A DNA stretch of 51,297 bases, taken from Eggerthellaceae bacterium (GTDB taxonomy: Bacteria; Actinomycetota; Coriobacteriia; Coriobacteriales; Eggerthellaceae). The stretch is from positions 1-51,297 of the forward strand of contig JAFRLO010000037.1 of the NCBI GenBank assembly GCA_017431165.1, written 5' to 3'. This document shows positions 42,959-51,297 of the stretch, piece by piece (the stretch's first letter is position 1; each line of letters begins with the position of its first letter). The translations under genes and the position numbers were made by a program. The notes under the pieces are model-generated. The model ran no database searches. It was not told the origin of the DNA and was given only the letters and a program-made list of their open reading frames with translations.

Positions 42959-43714
42959 ATGGATATCATCGAAGCAATCGAGCATCGCATTTCCTGCCGG
43001 GCCTTTACAGATGAGGCGATTACCGATGACACGCTCGCCCAAATCCAACAAAAGATCAATGAGATCAACGAGCAAACCGGCTTGCATTTCCAGCTCTACG
43101 GACCCCGCGAAAACGGAACCGCGCTTGATTTGAGCAAGAGCATGTTCGCATCAGATCCCCTATATTATGCGGCTCTCGCCGCCCAAGACGACGCCATCTC
43201 GAAGGAGAAGCTCGGCTACTATGGCGAGCAACTCGTGCTTTTCATCACGCAGCTTGGACTTGAAACATGCTGGGTCGCAGGCACCTATGACCACGAAACG
43301 GTTCGTGTCGAACTTGCCGAAGGCGAGGTGCTCCATGATGTGATACCCATCGGTTACGCCCCAGAGAAGATGCCTTTGAAGCAACGCACGATTCGCAAGG
43401 GCCTTCGCAAGCGGGACAAGAAACTATCCGATCTTTGGCAAGCGTACATTCCGTTCGATCAAGCCCCCGAGTGGGTACAAGCGTGCATCGAAGCAGCGCA
43501 AAAGGGGCCATCTGCCATCAATGGGCAACCGTATGTGTTCACGCAGGATTCCGCTGACGCACCGATTCGCGCTGGACTGTCGCATACACGTTCAGGTCTC
43601 GTATATACGGATTTGGGCATCGCGAAATGCCATTTCGAAATCGTAGCGTGCGCGTGCGGCATGAAAGGTTCTTGGGAATGGGGCGTTGGCGGCGCGTTCG
43701 TCGTTGAAGAGTAA
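42959..43714 (+). CDS. Nitroreductase-family protein
   Basis: 251 residues. EAIEHRISCRAFTDEAITDD is the FMN-phosphate-binding opening of the nitroreductase fold, GYYGEQLVLFITQLGLETCWVAG the central helix, and AAQKGPSAINGQPY a second copy of the GPSAxNxQP motif. The C-terminal half has the Nit_reductase_TM1586-like layout. Such FMN enzymes reduce nitro groups, quinones or other acceptors with NAD(P)H. AAGGAAGGA precedes the ATG. Confidence 0.85.
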   Translation: MDIIEAIEHRISCRAFTDEAITDDTLAQIQQKINEINEQTGLHFQLYGPRENGTALDLSKSMFASDPLYYAALAAQDDAISKEKLGYYGEQLVLFITQLGLETCWVAGTYDHETVRVELAEGEVLHDVIPIGYAPEKMPLKQRTIRKGLRKRDKKLSDLWQAYIPFDQAPEWVQACIEAAQKGPSAINGQPYVFTQDSADAPIRAGLSHTRSGLVYTDLGIAKCHFEIVACACGMKGSWEWGVGGAFVVEE

Positions 43715-43718
43715 TCCG

Positions 43719-45137
43719 TTAATCCCACACAACCGGTATATCCATCTCCAAATCATCGAGGAATCGGTGCAAATACCCCACGTCATCGCCCACGTCCTCG
43801 GTACGCGTGTTATTGGCGATCTCGGATTCGCTCATATCCTTCAAGAACCGCACGTACACATCCCCGCCATCCGACCATTCGATCGCCGGATAGAACATGG
43901 GGTTCTCGAGCGAAAGCGTCCCATCTTTCTGCCACACGAAATCGCAGGTGAACATGCCGCTTAAGATGGTGTCCGTCAACGTCCACCCTGATATGAAATC
44001 CGACAGGCCATACACGGTGAGAACCGTATTGCCTGATTCGCTTGTAACGTACTTGATGGGCTGCAGGATGTGCGCATGGCTACCGATGATGAGATCGACT
44101 CCTTGGTCGGCAAGCCACTCGGCATACTCGATTTGCTGGTTGTTCGGCTGCCATGTGTATTCGGAACCCCAATGCATGTACACGATGACCGCATCGGCAA
44201 CCTTCTTGGCACGCGCGATATCGTTAGCCATTCTTTCGTCATCGAATGGCGTTGAATAGTACGAATTCGGGAACCCATTCGGATCGGTTCCGTAGAAGTT
44301 ATCCCCATAGCAATAGCTCAAGAAGGCGAATGTCGTACCGTTGCGTTCGATCATATGGATAGCCTCGGCATCCTCGGGCGAATCGTAGCTGCCGATGAGC
44401 ATGACCTCCGGATACTTATCCCAGAGCGCATGCGTATGCTCGATACCGGCTGCACCCATGTCCCATGTGTGGTTGGAATTCAAGTTCACGATGTTGAAGC
44501 CCTCGGCGGCGATGCTGTGCGTGATTGTGTCAGGACTGTTGAATACCGGATATCCCGAGAAGCTGGAAACTCCATCAGCAACGGTTTCCTGATTGATGAA
44601 GCGCAAGTCATATTCGCGCGCCTGGTCTGCTGTACCCTGATAAAAAGGTCGACAGTCGTATGCCCCATCACCTCGGGAGCCATCATAGCCGTCTATGATG
44701 TTAATGTTGTTGTCCGTAACGAGCACATCGCCTAGCGCAGAGAGCGTGACCTTGCTGGTTTGACGGCCGAAAGAGCCGCGTCCGTATACGACATACGTGA
44801 TGCCATCGGGCGTGGTGCCGTGGACGATTCCGTTGGCATCGGTGGTTTCAGTGGATCCGGCAAGTTTGTTTGGATGAGCGGGTGCGGACCTGTCTTTGCT
44901 CACCTCGGGAGAGCTTTGCTGCGATGTCTGGGGGTTCGCCGCCTCGTCTTGAGCGGACGAACTGCTCGACATGATGACCCATATGCCCGCAGCTAAGACA
45001 GCGCACAGGATGACAGCACAGATAGCAAGGACAATCCCCAGATAGGACTTCTTCCCTTTCGCGGGTATCATTTCCGCTTGCGCTCGCTTTTCGAGGTTTT
45101 GCTGTTCGTATTCGCTCATATGCTCAGTATAGGGCAT
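43719..45137 (-). CDS. CapA-family membrane-anchored metallophosphatase-like protein
   Basis: 472 residues. A TM helix (YLGIVLAICAVILCAVLAAGI) is followed by a Ser/Gln/Thr linker and a CapA/PgsA domain: LSALGDVLVTD, INQETVADG, NLNSNHTWDMG, VYMHWGSEYTW and IIGSHAHILQPI. CapA proteins are linked to poly-glutamate or polysaccharide capsule export. Start 45137 has GAAAGAAG upstream; ATG 45119 is an alternative. It lies next to surface-polysaccharide genes but on the opposite strand, convergent with the nitroreductase gene. Confidence 0.85.
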   Translation of the reverse strand: MPYTEHMSEYEQQNLEKRAQAEMIPAKGKKSYLGIVLAICAVILCAVLAAGIWVIMSSSSSAQDEAANPQTSQQSSPEVSKDRSAPAHPNKLAGSTETTDANGIVHGTTPDGITYVVYGRGSFGRQTSKVTLSALGDVLVTDNNINIIDGYDGSRGDGAYDCRPFYQGTADQAREYDLRFINQETVADGVSSFSGYPVFNSPDTITHSIAAEGFNIVNLNSNHTWDMGAAGIEHTHALWDKYPEVMLIGSYDSPEDAEAIHMIERNGTTFAFLSYCYGDNFYGTDPNGFPNSYYSTPFDDERMANDIARAKKVADAVIVYMHWGSEYTWQPNNQQIEYAEWLADQGVDLIIGSHAHILQPIKYVTSESGNTVLTVYGLSDFISGWTLTDTILSGMFTCDFVWQKDGTLSLENPMFYPAIEWSDGGDVYVRFLKDMSESEIANNTRTEDVGDDVGYLHRFLDDLEMDIPVVWD

Positions 45138-45340
45138 CGGCTAAACTTCTTTCAGATGTTCTTCCAATGAGCCGACTTGCGCGCGCACAATACGGCGATT
45201 ACGTGAAGGTCGCACGTCATCGCAGCCTTCCCCTTCGTGCAAAACTGGTCATCCTGCTATGATAAAGGATAGCGCGCAGTTTGAGTTTGAATGGTGTACC
45301 TGCGACTTCATCGTTTGCGCGACAAGACGAAAGGCCCCAA
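45138..45340. other. Divergent promoter gap before the glycosyltransferase
   Basis: No gene is visible. TATGAT (45258-45263) is a possible plus-strand -10 box; its -35 is weak. Confidence 0.35.
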
Positions 45341-46267
45341 ATGAGACGAATCATCACGTTTTTGATTCTTCAATACCAAACTGCTGATGAAACCGAAGCC
45401 TGTGTGGAATCCATCCGCCTGCTTAAGTCCTCTGACTATGACAAGCGGATAATCATCGTAGACAACTGCTCCACCAACGGCGCTTTCGAGCAGATCGAGG
45501 CACGATACGCAGATGATCCTTCGATCGAGTTTTTGCGAACAAGAGAGAATCTGGGATTCTCCAGAGGCAACAACTTCGGTTATAGCGCCGTCGATCGCGA
45601 AAACACCCGGTTCCTCGTGGTGACGAACAATGATGTCATCTTCTTCCAAGAAGATTTCATCGATCGAATCGCGCATTGCTACGATGCTTACGATTTCGAT
45701 ATCGCAGGTCCGGATATCCTCATCCAAAACAGCGTTTTCCCCGACATGCTCCGTAACTCGAACCCGATTCACCGTTCGCTGACAACCGCCTCGGCAATAA
45801 AGAAAGCGAAAAAGACATTCTCCCGCACCTCATTGACGATCGGTGCTTACGGAGAGCACGGTCTGCAGGTCGCGCTGATGAAAACAGAGCAGGGCAAAAA
45901 GCTCATGCGCTCCATCTATGAGAAAAGAGGCTGGGTCCTAAAACCGCAAGAGGTTCAGCACGGCGTTACGCTACAAGGAGCATGCTTGATTCTCGGCCCA
46001 CGTTTCTTGGAGCGTTTCGATGCAGTGTTCGATCCGCCGACCTTCCTTGGGTTCGAAGAGGACATCCTTGCTCTTCGTGCGAAAGCAGAGGGCCTGACCA
46101 CCGTATACGACCCTTCATTGCAGGTGCTCCACAATCACCATGCATCGTTTAGAGCCGATCAGAAAAACGTTTCGAAATCCGTGGATAACGAAACGAAGTG
46201 GAGCAAGGAAGCGCTCGGCATTCTCGAAGATTATTACCAAGCACTTGCGCGCGATGGAAAGGTCTGA
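45341..46267 (+). CDS. Family 2 glycosyltransferase
   Basis: 308 residues. IIIVDNCSTNGAFEQIE, FLRTRENLGFSRGNNFG, LVVTNNDVIFFQEDF and the acceptor-side FLGFEEDILALRAKAEG are the GT2 rhamnosyltransferase-like pattern, including the metal-binding DxD equivalent NND. A transfer step in surface polysaccharide assembly is likely. Start ATG 45341 has GAAAGGCCCCAA upstream; longer starts lack a ribosome site. Eleven bases before the flippase gene. Confidence 0.9.
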   Translation: MRRIITFLILQYQTADETEACVESIRLLKSSDYDKRIIIVDNCSTNGAFEQIEARYADDPSIEFLRTRENLGFSRGNNFGYSAVDRENTRFLVVTNNDVIFFQEDFIDRIAHCYDAYDFDIAGPDILIQNSVFPDMLRNSNPIHRSLTTASAIKKAKKTFSRTSLTIGAYGEHGLQVALMKTEQGKKLMRSIYEKRGWVLKPQEVQHGVTLQGACLILGPRFLERFDAVFDPPTFLGFEEDILALRAKAEGLTTVYDPSLQVLHNHHASFRADQKNVSKSVDNETKWSKEALGILEDYYQALARDGKV

Positions 46268-46277
46268 TGCTTAAACC

Positions 46278-47690
46278 GTGCTGAACGTCAGATCGCTCAT
46301 ATCGAATTTCTCCGTTGCGCTTTTAGCGCAGGGAATCGCTTTTGCGGTCAGCTGCGTGATCTCGCTGCTTTTGCCGGCCTTCATCGATGTTGCCGAGTTC
46401 GGCTATTGGCAACTGTTCATCTTGTTCGCGAACTATGTGGGCTTGTTCCATTTAGGCTTAAACGATGGCGTTTACCTCATCGAAGGCGGCAGGTCGCGTT
46501 CCCAGATCGACAAAAGCGCCATAAAGTCCCTCTTCACCTGCGGGGCGGCTTTCCAATGCGTATTCGCGGTGGTCATCATCGTTTTCGCCTTAATCGTTCC
46601 GATGGAGCCTAAACGAGAATTCGTCTTCATCGCAACTGCGATCTTTCTGTTGTTGGCGAATTTCACGAACTATTGGGGCTACGTATTCCAGGCAATGAAC
46701 GAAACGAAGCTCTACTCCGCATCGGTCGCTATCAATCGCCTGGTGTTCCTCGTGCCGCTTTTGCTTTGCATGCTGCTTGGCTGCCGTGATTTCCAAATAT
46801 ATGTGGCGTTCTATCTGTTCGCTCAGGCAATCGCCTTGCTGTTCTGCCTATACAAGGCAAGGGACTTCCTCAAAGAGCACATGATGGCCTGGAAGGAAAC
46901 TATCGTCCAAACCTTCTCCACCATCCGCGTGGGCGCAAAGCTCATGATAGCATCGCTTTTCGGCATGCTCATCATAGGATCGATGCAATTCTTCGTGGAT
47001 AGCCAAGGCGATATCGAGATGTTCAGCAAATTCTCCTTCGCGCTCTCCATGGTGGCTTTCTTCATGATTTTCATTTACCAAGCAAGCATGGTCCTCTTCC
47101 CCGCTCTTCGGCAAACAAGCGAAGAGGAGCAAAAAGAGGTTTTCGTAACGGCACGCGATGGATTGGACGCCATACTGCCAGTGATATTCCTCTTTTACTA
47201 TCCCGCAGTGGCACTGCTCATGCTATGGCTTCCTCAGTATGAATTGAGCTTCAGCCTATTTGCATTGCTTTTACCGATTTGCATTTTCGACGGGAAGATG
47301 GATCTGATCGGCACAACCTATTTGAAGGTTTTACGTGGAGAGAGCCTCTTGCTCAAAATCAACCTTGTTTCCCTTCTCGCATGCCTTGCATGCATCGGCT
47401 TGAATGCATGGCTGTTCAACTCCTTAACGGTGTTGTCGATTCTTCTCGCCTGCGTGGTAGCCGGACGCTCTCTGTTCACAGAATTCTTGGTAGAAAACAA
47501 ACTGCATACGGATCATACGCCCGCTGGTTTAGAGATTGTCGGCCTTTCTGCCGTGTTTATCGCTGTAACCATGCTTGCTCCAACCTGGCTCGCCATCGCC
47601 ATATATGCCGTGTGCTACTTTGCGTTTTTATGGGTCAATCGCAACCGAAGTTTAGCGGCTTTTCGCACGCTGAAGAATAAATCGAAGTAG
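46278..47690 (+). CDS. Wzx-type polysaccharide flippase
   Basis: 470 residues with 12 or so TM helices in the MOP exporter pattern, including FGYWQLFILFANYVGLFHLGLNDG near the first helix pair. These flip lipid-linked sugar units across the membrane. The start is GTG with a poor ribosome site and is probably coupled to the glycosyltransferase stop just upstream. Follows the GT2 gene and precedes the SGNH gene. Confidence 0.85.
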   Translation: MLNVRSLISNFSVALLAQGIAFAVSCVISLLLPAFIDVAEFGYWQLFILFANYVGLFHLGLNDGVYLIEGGRSRSQIDKSAIKSLFTCGAAFQCVFAVVIIVFALIVPMEPKREFVFIATAIFLLLANFTNYWGYVFQAMNETKLYSASVAINRLVFLVPLLLCMLLGCRDFQIYVAFYLFAQAIALLFCLYKARDFLKEHMMAWKETIVQTFSTIRVGAKLMIASLFGMLIIGSMQFFVDSQGDIEMFSKFSFALSMVAFFMIFIYQASMVLFPALRQTSEEEQKEVFVTARDGLDAILPVIFLFYYPAVALLMLWLPQYELSFSLFALLLPICIFDGKMDLIGTTYLKVLRGESLLLKINLVSLLACLACIGLNAWLFNSLTVLSILLACVVAGRSLFTEFLVENKLHTDHTPAGLEIVGLSAVFIAVTMLAPTWLAIAIYAVCYFAFLWVNRNRSLAAFRTLKNKSK

Positions 47691-47803
47691 GCACGAAGCT
47701 GAAATAATGGGCACGTTATAATGTCGTGGTCGCACGTTTGGCAAAAAGAACGTTTCACCCAAAGCCCATTCGTCCGATAAAAGCAATGCAGGGAAAACAT
47801 GTA

Positions 47804-48790
47804 ATGAAAAAAGCACCTCGCAACCGAATTGGCCTGTGCATCGCAGGCGTGGTGCTTCTCTGCCTGATTGCGGTTCTGCTGATATATGGGAATGCGAAAA
47901 ACTCCACAAGGATCGAATCCCTTAAGCAGCACAAGAGCATTTCCAATATAAGTGATTCGCGAGAAATCGTATGTTGGGGAGATAGCCTCACAGAGGGCGT
48001 CGGAGCAAGCTTTGCGCTCATCAAAACGGATACGGGTTATTTCGATGCAAGCTTTCTTTCGTATCCCGATATCCTCGAGCAATTGACAGGCATACGTACG
48101 TATAACTTCGGAATGAGCGGTGCAACCTCGGCTGATATAGCCTTTATGCAAGGAGGCTATATCCCCGATGAGGATTCCGAGGAGCAGTCTGAGTCCGAGG
48201 GCAGACCCGAAGGAGAATCGGACAATAAACCCAAAGGCAGGAACGACGAGGGGTCAGAGGACAAACCTAAAGATAGGCCCGAAGGAGACGGCTTCGAATT
48301 CGATCTCGTCAAAAGCATGATCAAGCTGCAGGCAGCAGAACACAAAGGCGATATCCTCATATTAGAAATGGGCAGCAATGGAGGCTGGGATGACGGCTTT
48401 GAGCAATTGATCGAACAGTACCGTTTCATGATCGATTATGCAGGATGCGATAAATACATCATCATCGGCGACACCGATGACCCAGGAAGCTCTTATGCCG
48501 ACCCATGGGACTATCCGCAAGACTACGGATTGGGCATACAGGAAACTGCTTGGGAGGCGGCACTGCGCGAGGAATTCGGAGAGCATTTCATTAACATGCG
48601 GTTGTTCCTCATCGAGCGAGGCTTGAGCGAGGCGGGTTTAACACCAACCGAGGAAGACGAAGAATACGCTGAGCAGGGCTGGATATCTGAGCAGCTCCGA
48701 TTCGACTGGACGCACCTGAATTCATACGGTTATTACGCCCAAGCGATTGGCGTATACGAAAAAGGCAAAGAATTAGGCTACTGGACTTAG
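47804..48790 (+). CDS. Membrane-anchored SGNH/GDSL hydrolase with charged insertion
   Basis: 328 residues. A TM helix (GLCIAGVVLLCLIAVLLIY) is followed by the SGNH blocks: VCWGDSLTEGVGA (block I, catalytic Ser), FGMSGATSADIA, EMGSNGGWDD, and DWTHLNSYGY (block V, Asp/His). Between the second and third blocks there is a highly charged, low-complexity insertion of about 43 residues (Glu, Asp, Ser, Lys, Gly, Pro), probably a disordered loop. Likely an O-acetyl esterase or transferase acting on the nearby polysaccharide. Start chosen as ATG 47804; an earlier in-frame ATG at 47786 is possible. Confidence 0.75.
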   Translation: MKKAPRNRIGLCIAGVVLLCLIAVLLIYGNAKNSTRIESLKQHKSISNISDSREIVCWGDSLTEGVGASFALIKTDTGYFDASFLSYPDILEQLTGIRTYNFGMSGATSADIAFMQGGYIPDEDSEEQSESEGRPEGESDNKPKGRNDEGSEDKPKDRPEGDGFEFDLVKSMIKLQAAEHKGDILILEMGSNGGWDDGFEQLIEQYRFMIDYAGCDKYIIIGDTDDPGSSYADPWDYPQDYGLGIQETAWEAALREEFGEHFINMRLFLIERGLSEAGLTPTEEDEEYAEQGWISEQLRFDWTHLNSYGYYAQAIGVYEKGKELGYWT

Positions 48791-48825
48791 TAACTGAGCA
48801 GTTTGCGTAGTTTAAGGATATGAAT

Positions 48826-48857
48826 AAACGAATGGCCCCGATTGGGACCATTCGTTT
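48826..48857. terminator. Convergent terminator
   Basis: AAACGAATGG with its complement CCATTCGTTT and CCCC/GGG pairs form a hairpin between the SGNH gene and the minus-strand oxidoreductase gene; T-tracts are short. Confidence 0.65.
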
Positions 48858-48880
48858 GCAAAAGACTAGAAAGAAATACG

Positions 48881-50740
48881 CTATCCGTAGATATCAGCGA
48901 TCACGTCATCCATGCCGCCGACCTCTTCGTAGGTTTCGCGGAAGGGTACGCCATCTTCGAGATTGATACCCATCTCTTTGAAGAATGCATCGCCCATGGC
49001 ATCAACATCGATGGTGACACCCGCAAGCGGACCCTCTTCCAGCGGAGGTTTACCTTGCAGACGGTCATCCAGATACCAGTAATCGCGCAGATAGCCCTCG
49101 CGGATGTTGAACGCCTGGCGCATAAGCCAGATGCGCTTGCCCGCGAGCTTGAATTCCTCGGGCGTGTAATCAAAGCCCGTCGCGGCGTTGATGAGCTTCC
49201 GATAAAAATCGGGTGGCAGCCCAAAGGCTGTGAAGCCGCAGAATCCACCGGCAGCGGACAATTCGCGGTCGAGCGTGCCTGCGACATCTTCCGCACCCCT
49301 GGTGCTGTAGGCGAATTTGATTTCGGGTGGTTTATGTCCGCATGCAACGCCGAGGCCACCTTTCACATGGCGACCAGGCGACGGATCGAACACATAGGTG
49401 CGCGCAAGGTGCGGACCGTAACGGCAGTCGTGTTGGCCAATCTCGATGCCGTTCGCGGTTACGAGCGCGTCATGACCAACGCCGAAGTGGTCGGCGGCAT
49501 ATTTCGAGCCGTTCATCAGTATTTCGCCGATACCCTCGCCACGAGCGATCTTCTCGGCGAGGCGGACAATGGCCTCGCCATTACCCCAGGTAAGCTCAAT
49601 GCCGTCCAAATCATCGGAAGAAAGCAGGCCGCGATCGTACATTTCCATGGCCCAGGCGATTGTACCCGAGCCCGAGATAGCGTCGATGCCATATTCATTG
49701 AAGAGAAAATTGACCACATTAACGGCATCGGTGTCTGTATTCAAAAGCATGCTTCCCAGACCCGCAGTGACCTCGTATTCGGGCCGTCCGCTGTCTTCGG
49801 ATTTGTAACCATATGCATCAAAGCCATAGATTGCACCGCACCCAACCGGGCAGGCAGCGCATGAGTACTTCTTGAGTCGATAGATCTCGTCCATCTTCTG
49901 CGTGCTGATCGCATCGCGGTCTTCGGGTGCGATGTCCTCGGCAGACCCGGCCCAGTTCTTCACTCCGGCATCGCCGCAGCCAACCGCGTGCTCGTAATCG
50001 TTGCCGGTTCCGTATGCCCCAAACAGGTTGACGACAGGTTTGACGGGACCTTCTTTCTCCCAAGTCATGACCTCTTTATTGAGCTGCCTGAGCAAGTCAG
50101 GATCGGCCTTTTCAAGCTTGAACTTACCCGTAACGACGATACCTTTAAGGTTTTTCGATCCCATGACCGCGCCCACGCCGCCACGTGCTGCGGCACGATG
50201 CGTGTCGTTCATCACTGCGGCAATGAGACCCTTCTTCTCACCGACCGGCCCGATCCAGCAGCTTCCAAGCCGTTTTTCTGAAATCTCTTCGGCGGCAAGG
50301 GCCTCGCACTCGCTGACGGTCTTCCCCCAATACTGGGAAGCATCGCGAATCTCGCACACGCCGTCCTTGATGTACAGATACACAGGCGCTTCGGCAATAC
50401 CCTTTACGAAGATGCCATCGTATCCTGCGCTACGTATCGATGGCCCGAAGGTTCCGCCGGAATTCGCATCGTTCCAACCATCGTAAACAGGTGATTTGCA
50501 TACCACCATATAGCGCCCACCCATAAGGGCGGTCGTACCGTTTGCTGCGCCGCTGACGAAACCGATCATGCTCTCGGGCGCAAACGCGTCGGTGTGCGCT
50601 GGCATCTCATCGTATAGGATGCGCGCACCGAAACCATATCCGCCAATCCACGTGCGCGCGAATTGCTCGTCGAACTCGCGGACCTCGATCTCGCCCGTCG
50701 AAAGGTCAACGAAGAGGAGCTTTCCCGCATAACCCTTCAT
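48881..50740 (-). CDS. Aldehyde:ferredoxin oxidoreductase (tungsten-type)
   Basis: 619 residues, full family length. The N-terminal GKLLFVDLSTGEIEV and GGYGFGARILYDE, the pterin-binding region (HRAAARGGVGAVMGSKNLKG), the cluster ligands CAACPVGC with the distal Cys in GGFCGFTAFG, and GRPEYEVTAGLGSMLLN are all seen. Members use W-bispterin and one [4Fe-4S] to oxidise aldehydes or other substrates with ferredoxin, or to reduce acids in reverse. This form probably uses a low-potential partner; none is adjacent. The ribosome site is AGGGAGG. A TATAAT -10 box lies at 50790-50795. Confidence 0.9.
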   Translation of the reverse strand: MKGYAGKLLFVDLSTGEIEVREFDEQFARTWIGGYGFGARILYDEMPAHTDAFAPESMIGFVSGAANGTTALMGGRYMVVCKSPVYDGWNDANSGGTFGPSIRSAGYDGIFVKGIAEAPVYLYIKDGVCEIRDASQYWGKTVSECEALAAEEISEKRLGSCWIGPVGEKKGLIAAVMNDTHRAAARGGVGAVMGSKNLKGIVVTGKFKLEKADPDLLRQLNKEVMTWEKEGPVKPVVNLFGAYGTGNDYEHAVGCGDAGVKNWAGSAEDIAPEDRDAISTQKMDEIYRLKKYSCAACPVGCGAIYGFDAYGYKSEDSGRPEYEVTAGLGSMLLNTDTDAVNVVNFLFNEYGIDAISGSGTIAWAMEMYDRGLLSSDDLDGIELTWGNGEAIVRLAEKIARGEGIGEILMNGSKYAADHFGVGHDALVTANGIEIGQHDCRYGPHLARTYVFDPSPGRHVKGGLGVACGHKPPEIKFAYSTRGAEDVAGTLDRELSAAGGFCGFTAFGLPPDFYRKLINAATGFDYTPEEFKLAGKRIWLMRQAFNIREGYLRDYWYLDDRLQGKPPLEEGPLAGVTIDVDAMGDAFFKEMGINLEDGVPFRETYEEVGGMDDVIADIYG

Positions 50741-51078
50741 GCAACCCTCCCTTTGCTCATGCTTTATCTTGTCAAACGTGCATTGTCATATTATACAGGC
50801 ACTTTTCTCGGATACGTTGCAACATACGAACAACCTTATAATACGATTTTTTGCGAACGAGCTATATCACCCAGGTGTTTTTCCTGCTCAACCTGTATAT
50901 ATTCGATTATTTCATTGCACTTGATGTTTCGAAAACTGCCTAATTGAATAAGACATCTGGGCAATTGCTTTTATAAAACATGTTCAAAAAAAGCTGACAC
51001 TAAGATGATCTTCCAGGGTTTCCGATTATTCCATATTCTCAGCCCCATACTTAACTCAAAAGCGATGATCAATCCAAG
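50741..51078. other. AT-rich intergenic region
   Basis: No gene is seen. Its base composition is clearly more AT-rich than the rest. It holds the oxidoreductase promoter: minus-strand TATAAT (complement ATTATA, 50790-50795), preceded by TG, without a firm -35. The molybdenum/tungsten cofactor riboswitch pattern was looked for and not found. Confidence 0.5.
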
Positions 51079-51114
51079 AAAAAAGCAGGTCAAGCATTTA
51101 TTGCTTTGACCTGC
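51079..51114 (-). terminator. Terminator of the tRNA remnant
   Basis: On the minus strand GCAGGTCAAAGCAA and TTGCTTGACCTGC-like halves form a stem of at least 11 bp with a short AT loop, followed by TTTTTTC. It begins 8 bases after the tRNA CCA end, the normal place for a tRNA terminator. Confidence 0.85.
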
Positions 51115-51122
51115 GATGATGC

Positions 51123-51168
51123 TGGTCGCGGGGGTAGGATTTGAACCTACGACTTCCAGGTTATGAGT
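51123..51168 (-). other. 3' half of a CAU-anticodon tRNA (candidate attachment-site scar)
   Basis: The minus strand reads CTCATAACCTGG (anticodon loop with CAU and 3' anticodon stem), a variable region, GTAGGTTCAAATCCTAC (complete T arm), CCCCGCGA (3' acceptor strand) and an encoded CCA. No matching 5' acceptor strand, D arm or 5' anticodon strand is present in the 130 bases before it: the bases GCGGA where CCAGG is needed cannot pair. The loop and arms resemble initiator tRNA-Met. This is the usual product of site-specific integration into a tRNA gene 3' half. Confidence 0.7.
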
Positions 51169-51297
51169 CCGCGTTTCCAGTATCGGGACGTCTCGCCATT
51201 TCCGTCTGTCAAACCGTCGTCCCAGGTAGAAGCCATTTTTGCTATCTCGTTCAATCAGCTCTCTCGGGATGTGCTCTCTAGCTTTCCCCCCGATTTC

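Noticed and set aside
50741-51078. Molybdenum/tungsten cofactor riboswitch before the oxidoreductase
   Set aside because: The conserved aptamer blocks could not be found on the minus strand; only a -10 box is visible.

Overview
The window looks like chromosome of a strictly anaerobic actinobacterium of class Coriobacteriia, most likely an Eggerthellaceae relative. I infer this from gene content: an HdrABC-FlxABCD flavin-based oxidoreductase cluster, a MtaA/UroD-type methyltransferase under a PucR-like regulator, a tungsten-type aldehyde:ferredoxin oxidoreductase, a LuxR-controlled catabolic cluster, frequent GTG/TTG starts, strong AGGAGG-type ribosome sites and moderate-high GC. No ribosomal RNA, complete tRNA, insertion sequence or CRISPR array was seen.

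Layout. 1-0.6 kb: 5'-truncated metal P-type ATPase remnant. 0.7-6.2 kb (minus): a cobalamin-riboswitch-controlled operon of three NEAT-like, membrane-anchored surface proteins around an ExbB-like/DUF2149 proton-channel pair. This is the best candidate for an undescribed system: a Ton-like energised corrinoid (or haem/cobalt) uptake machine in a single-membrane bacterium. 6.5-17.9 kb: HIT protein, unknown protein, orphan VirD4/HerA-like ATPase behind a palindrome-containing promoter and structured leader, TetR regulator, ADP-ribosylglycohydrolase, zinc-ribbon membrane protein, YdcF protein, membrane M28-like peptidase, LtrA and a peptide deformylase.

18.0-24.4 kb (minus): a chaperonin paralog, a free trigger-factor C-domain protein and a LuxR-type regulator, followed by an operon of two short-chain dehydrogenases, a 71-residue protein and a PanB-fold protein that lacks key PanB residues. 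Near-identical palindromes (TACCTAAAA-TAGGTA type) lie upstream of both transcripts, so the regulator probably controls both as one inducible regulon with its own folding machinery.

24.4-32.4 kb: DUF3267 metalloprotease, 4-TM protein, radical SAM enzyme, DUF3783 protein, GH25 lysozyme, then a divergent corrinoid-type methyltransferase / PucR regulator pair sharing a palindrome-rich intergenic region, and a class-A beta-lactamase-fold serine hydrolase. 32.6-39.5 kb: hdrC-hdrB-hdrA-flxD-flxC-flxB-flxA, predicted to couple NADH oxidation to ferredoxin and disulfide reduction. The riboswitch operon may supply corrinoid to the methyltransferase, but no methyltransferase partner protein lies in the window.

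39.6-48.8 kb: PspA, TetR-CPBP protease pair with a perfect operator, TIGR04076 protein, HD protein, nitroreductase, CapA protein, then glycosyltransferase-flippase-SGNH genes for a surface polysaccharide. 48.9-50.7 kb: aldehyde:ferredoxin oxidoreductase. 51.08-51.17 kb: a terminator and the 3' half of a CAU-anticodon tRNA without its 5' half, which looks like an attachment-site scar; the integrated element would lie to the right, outside the window.
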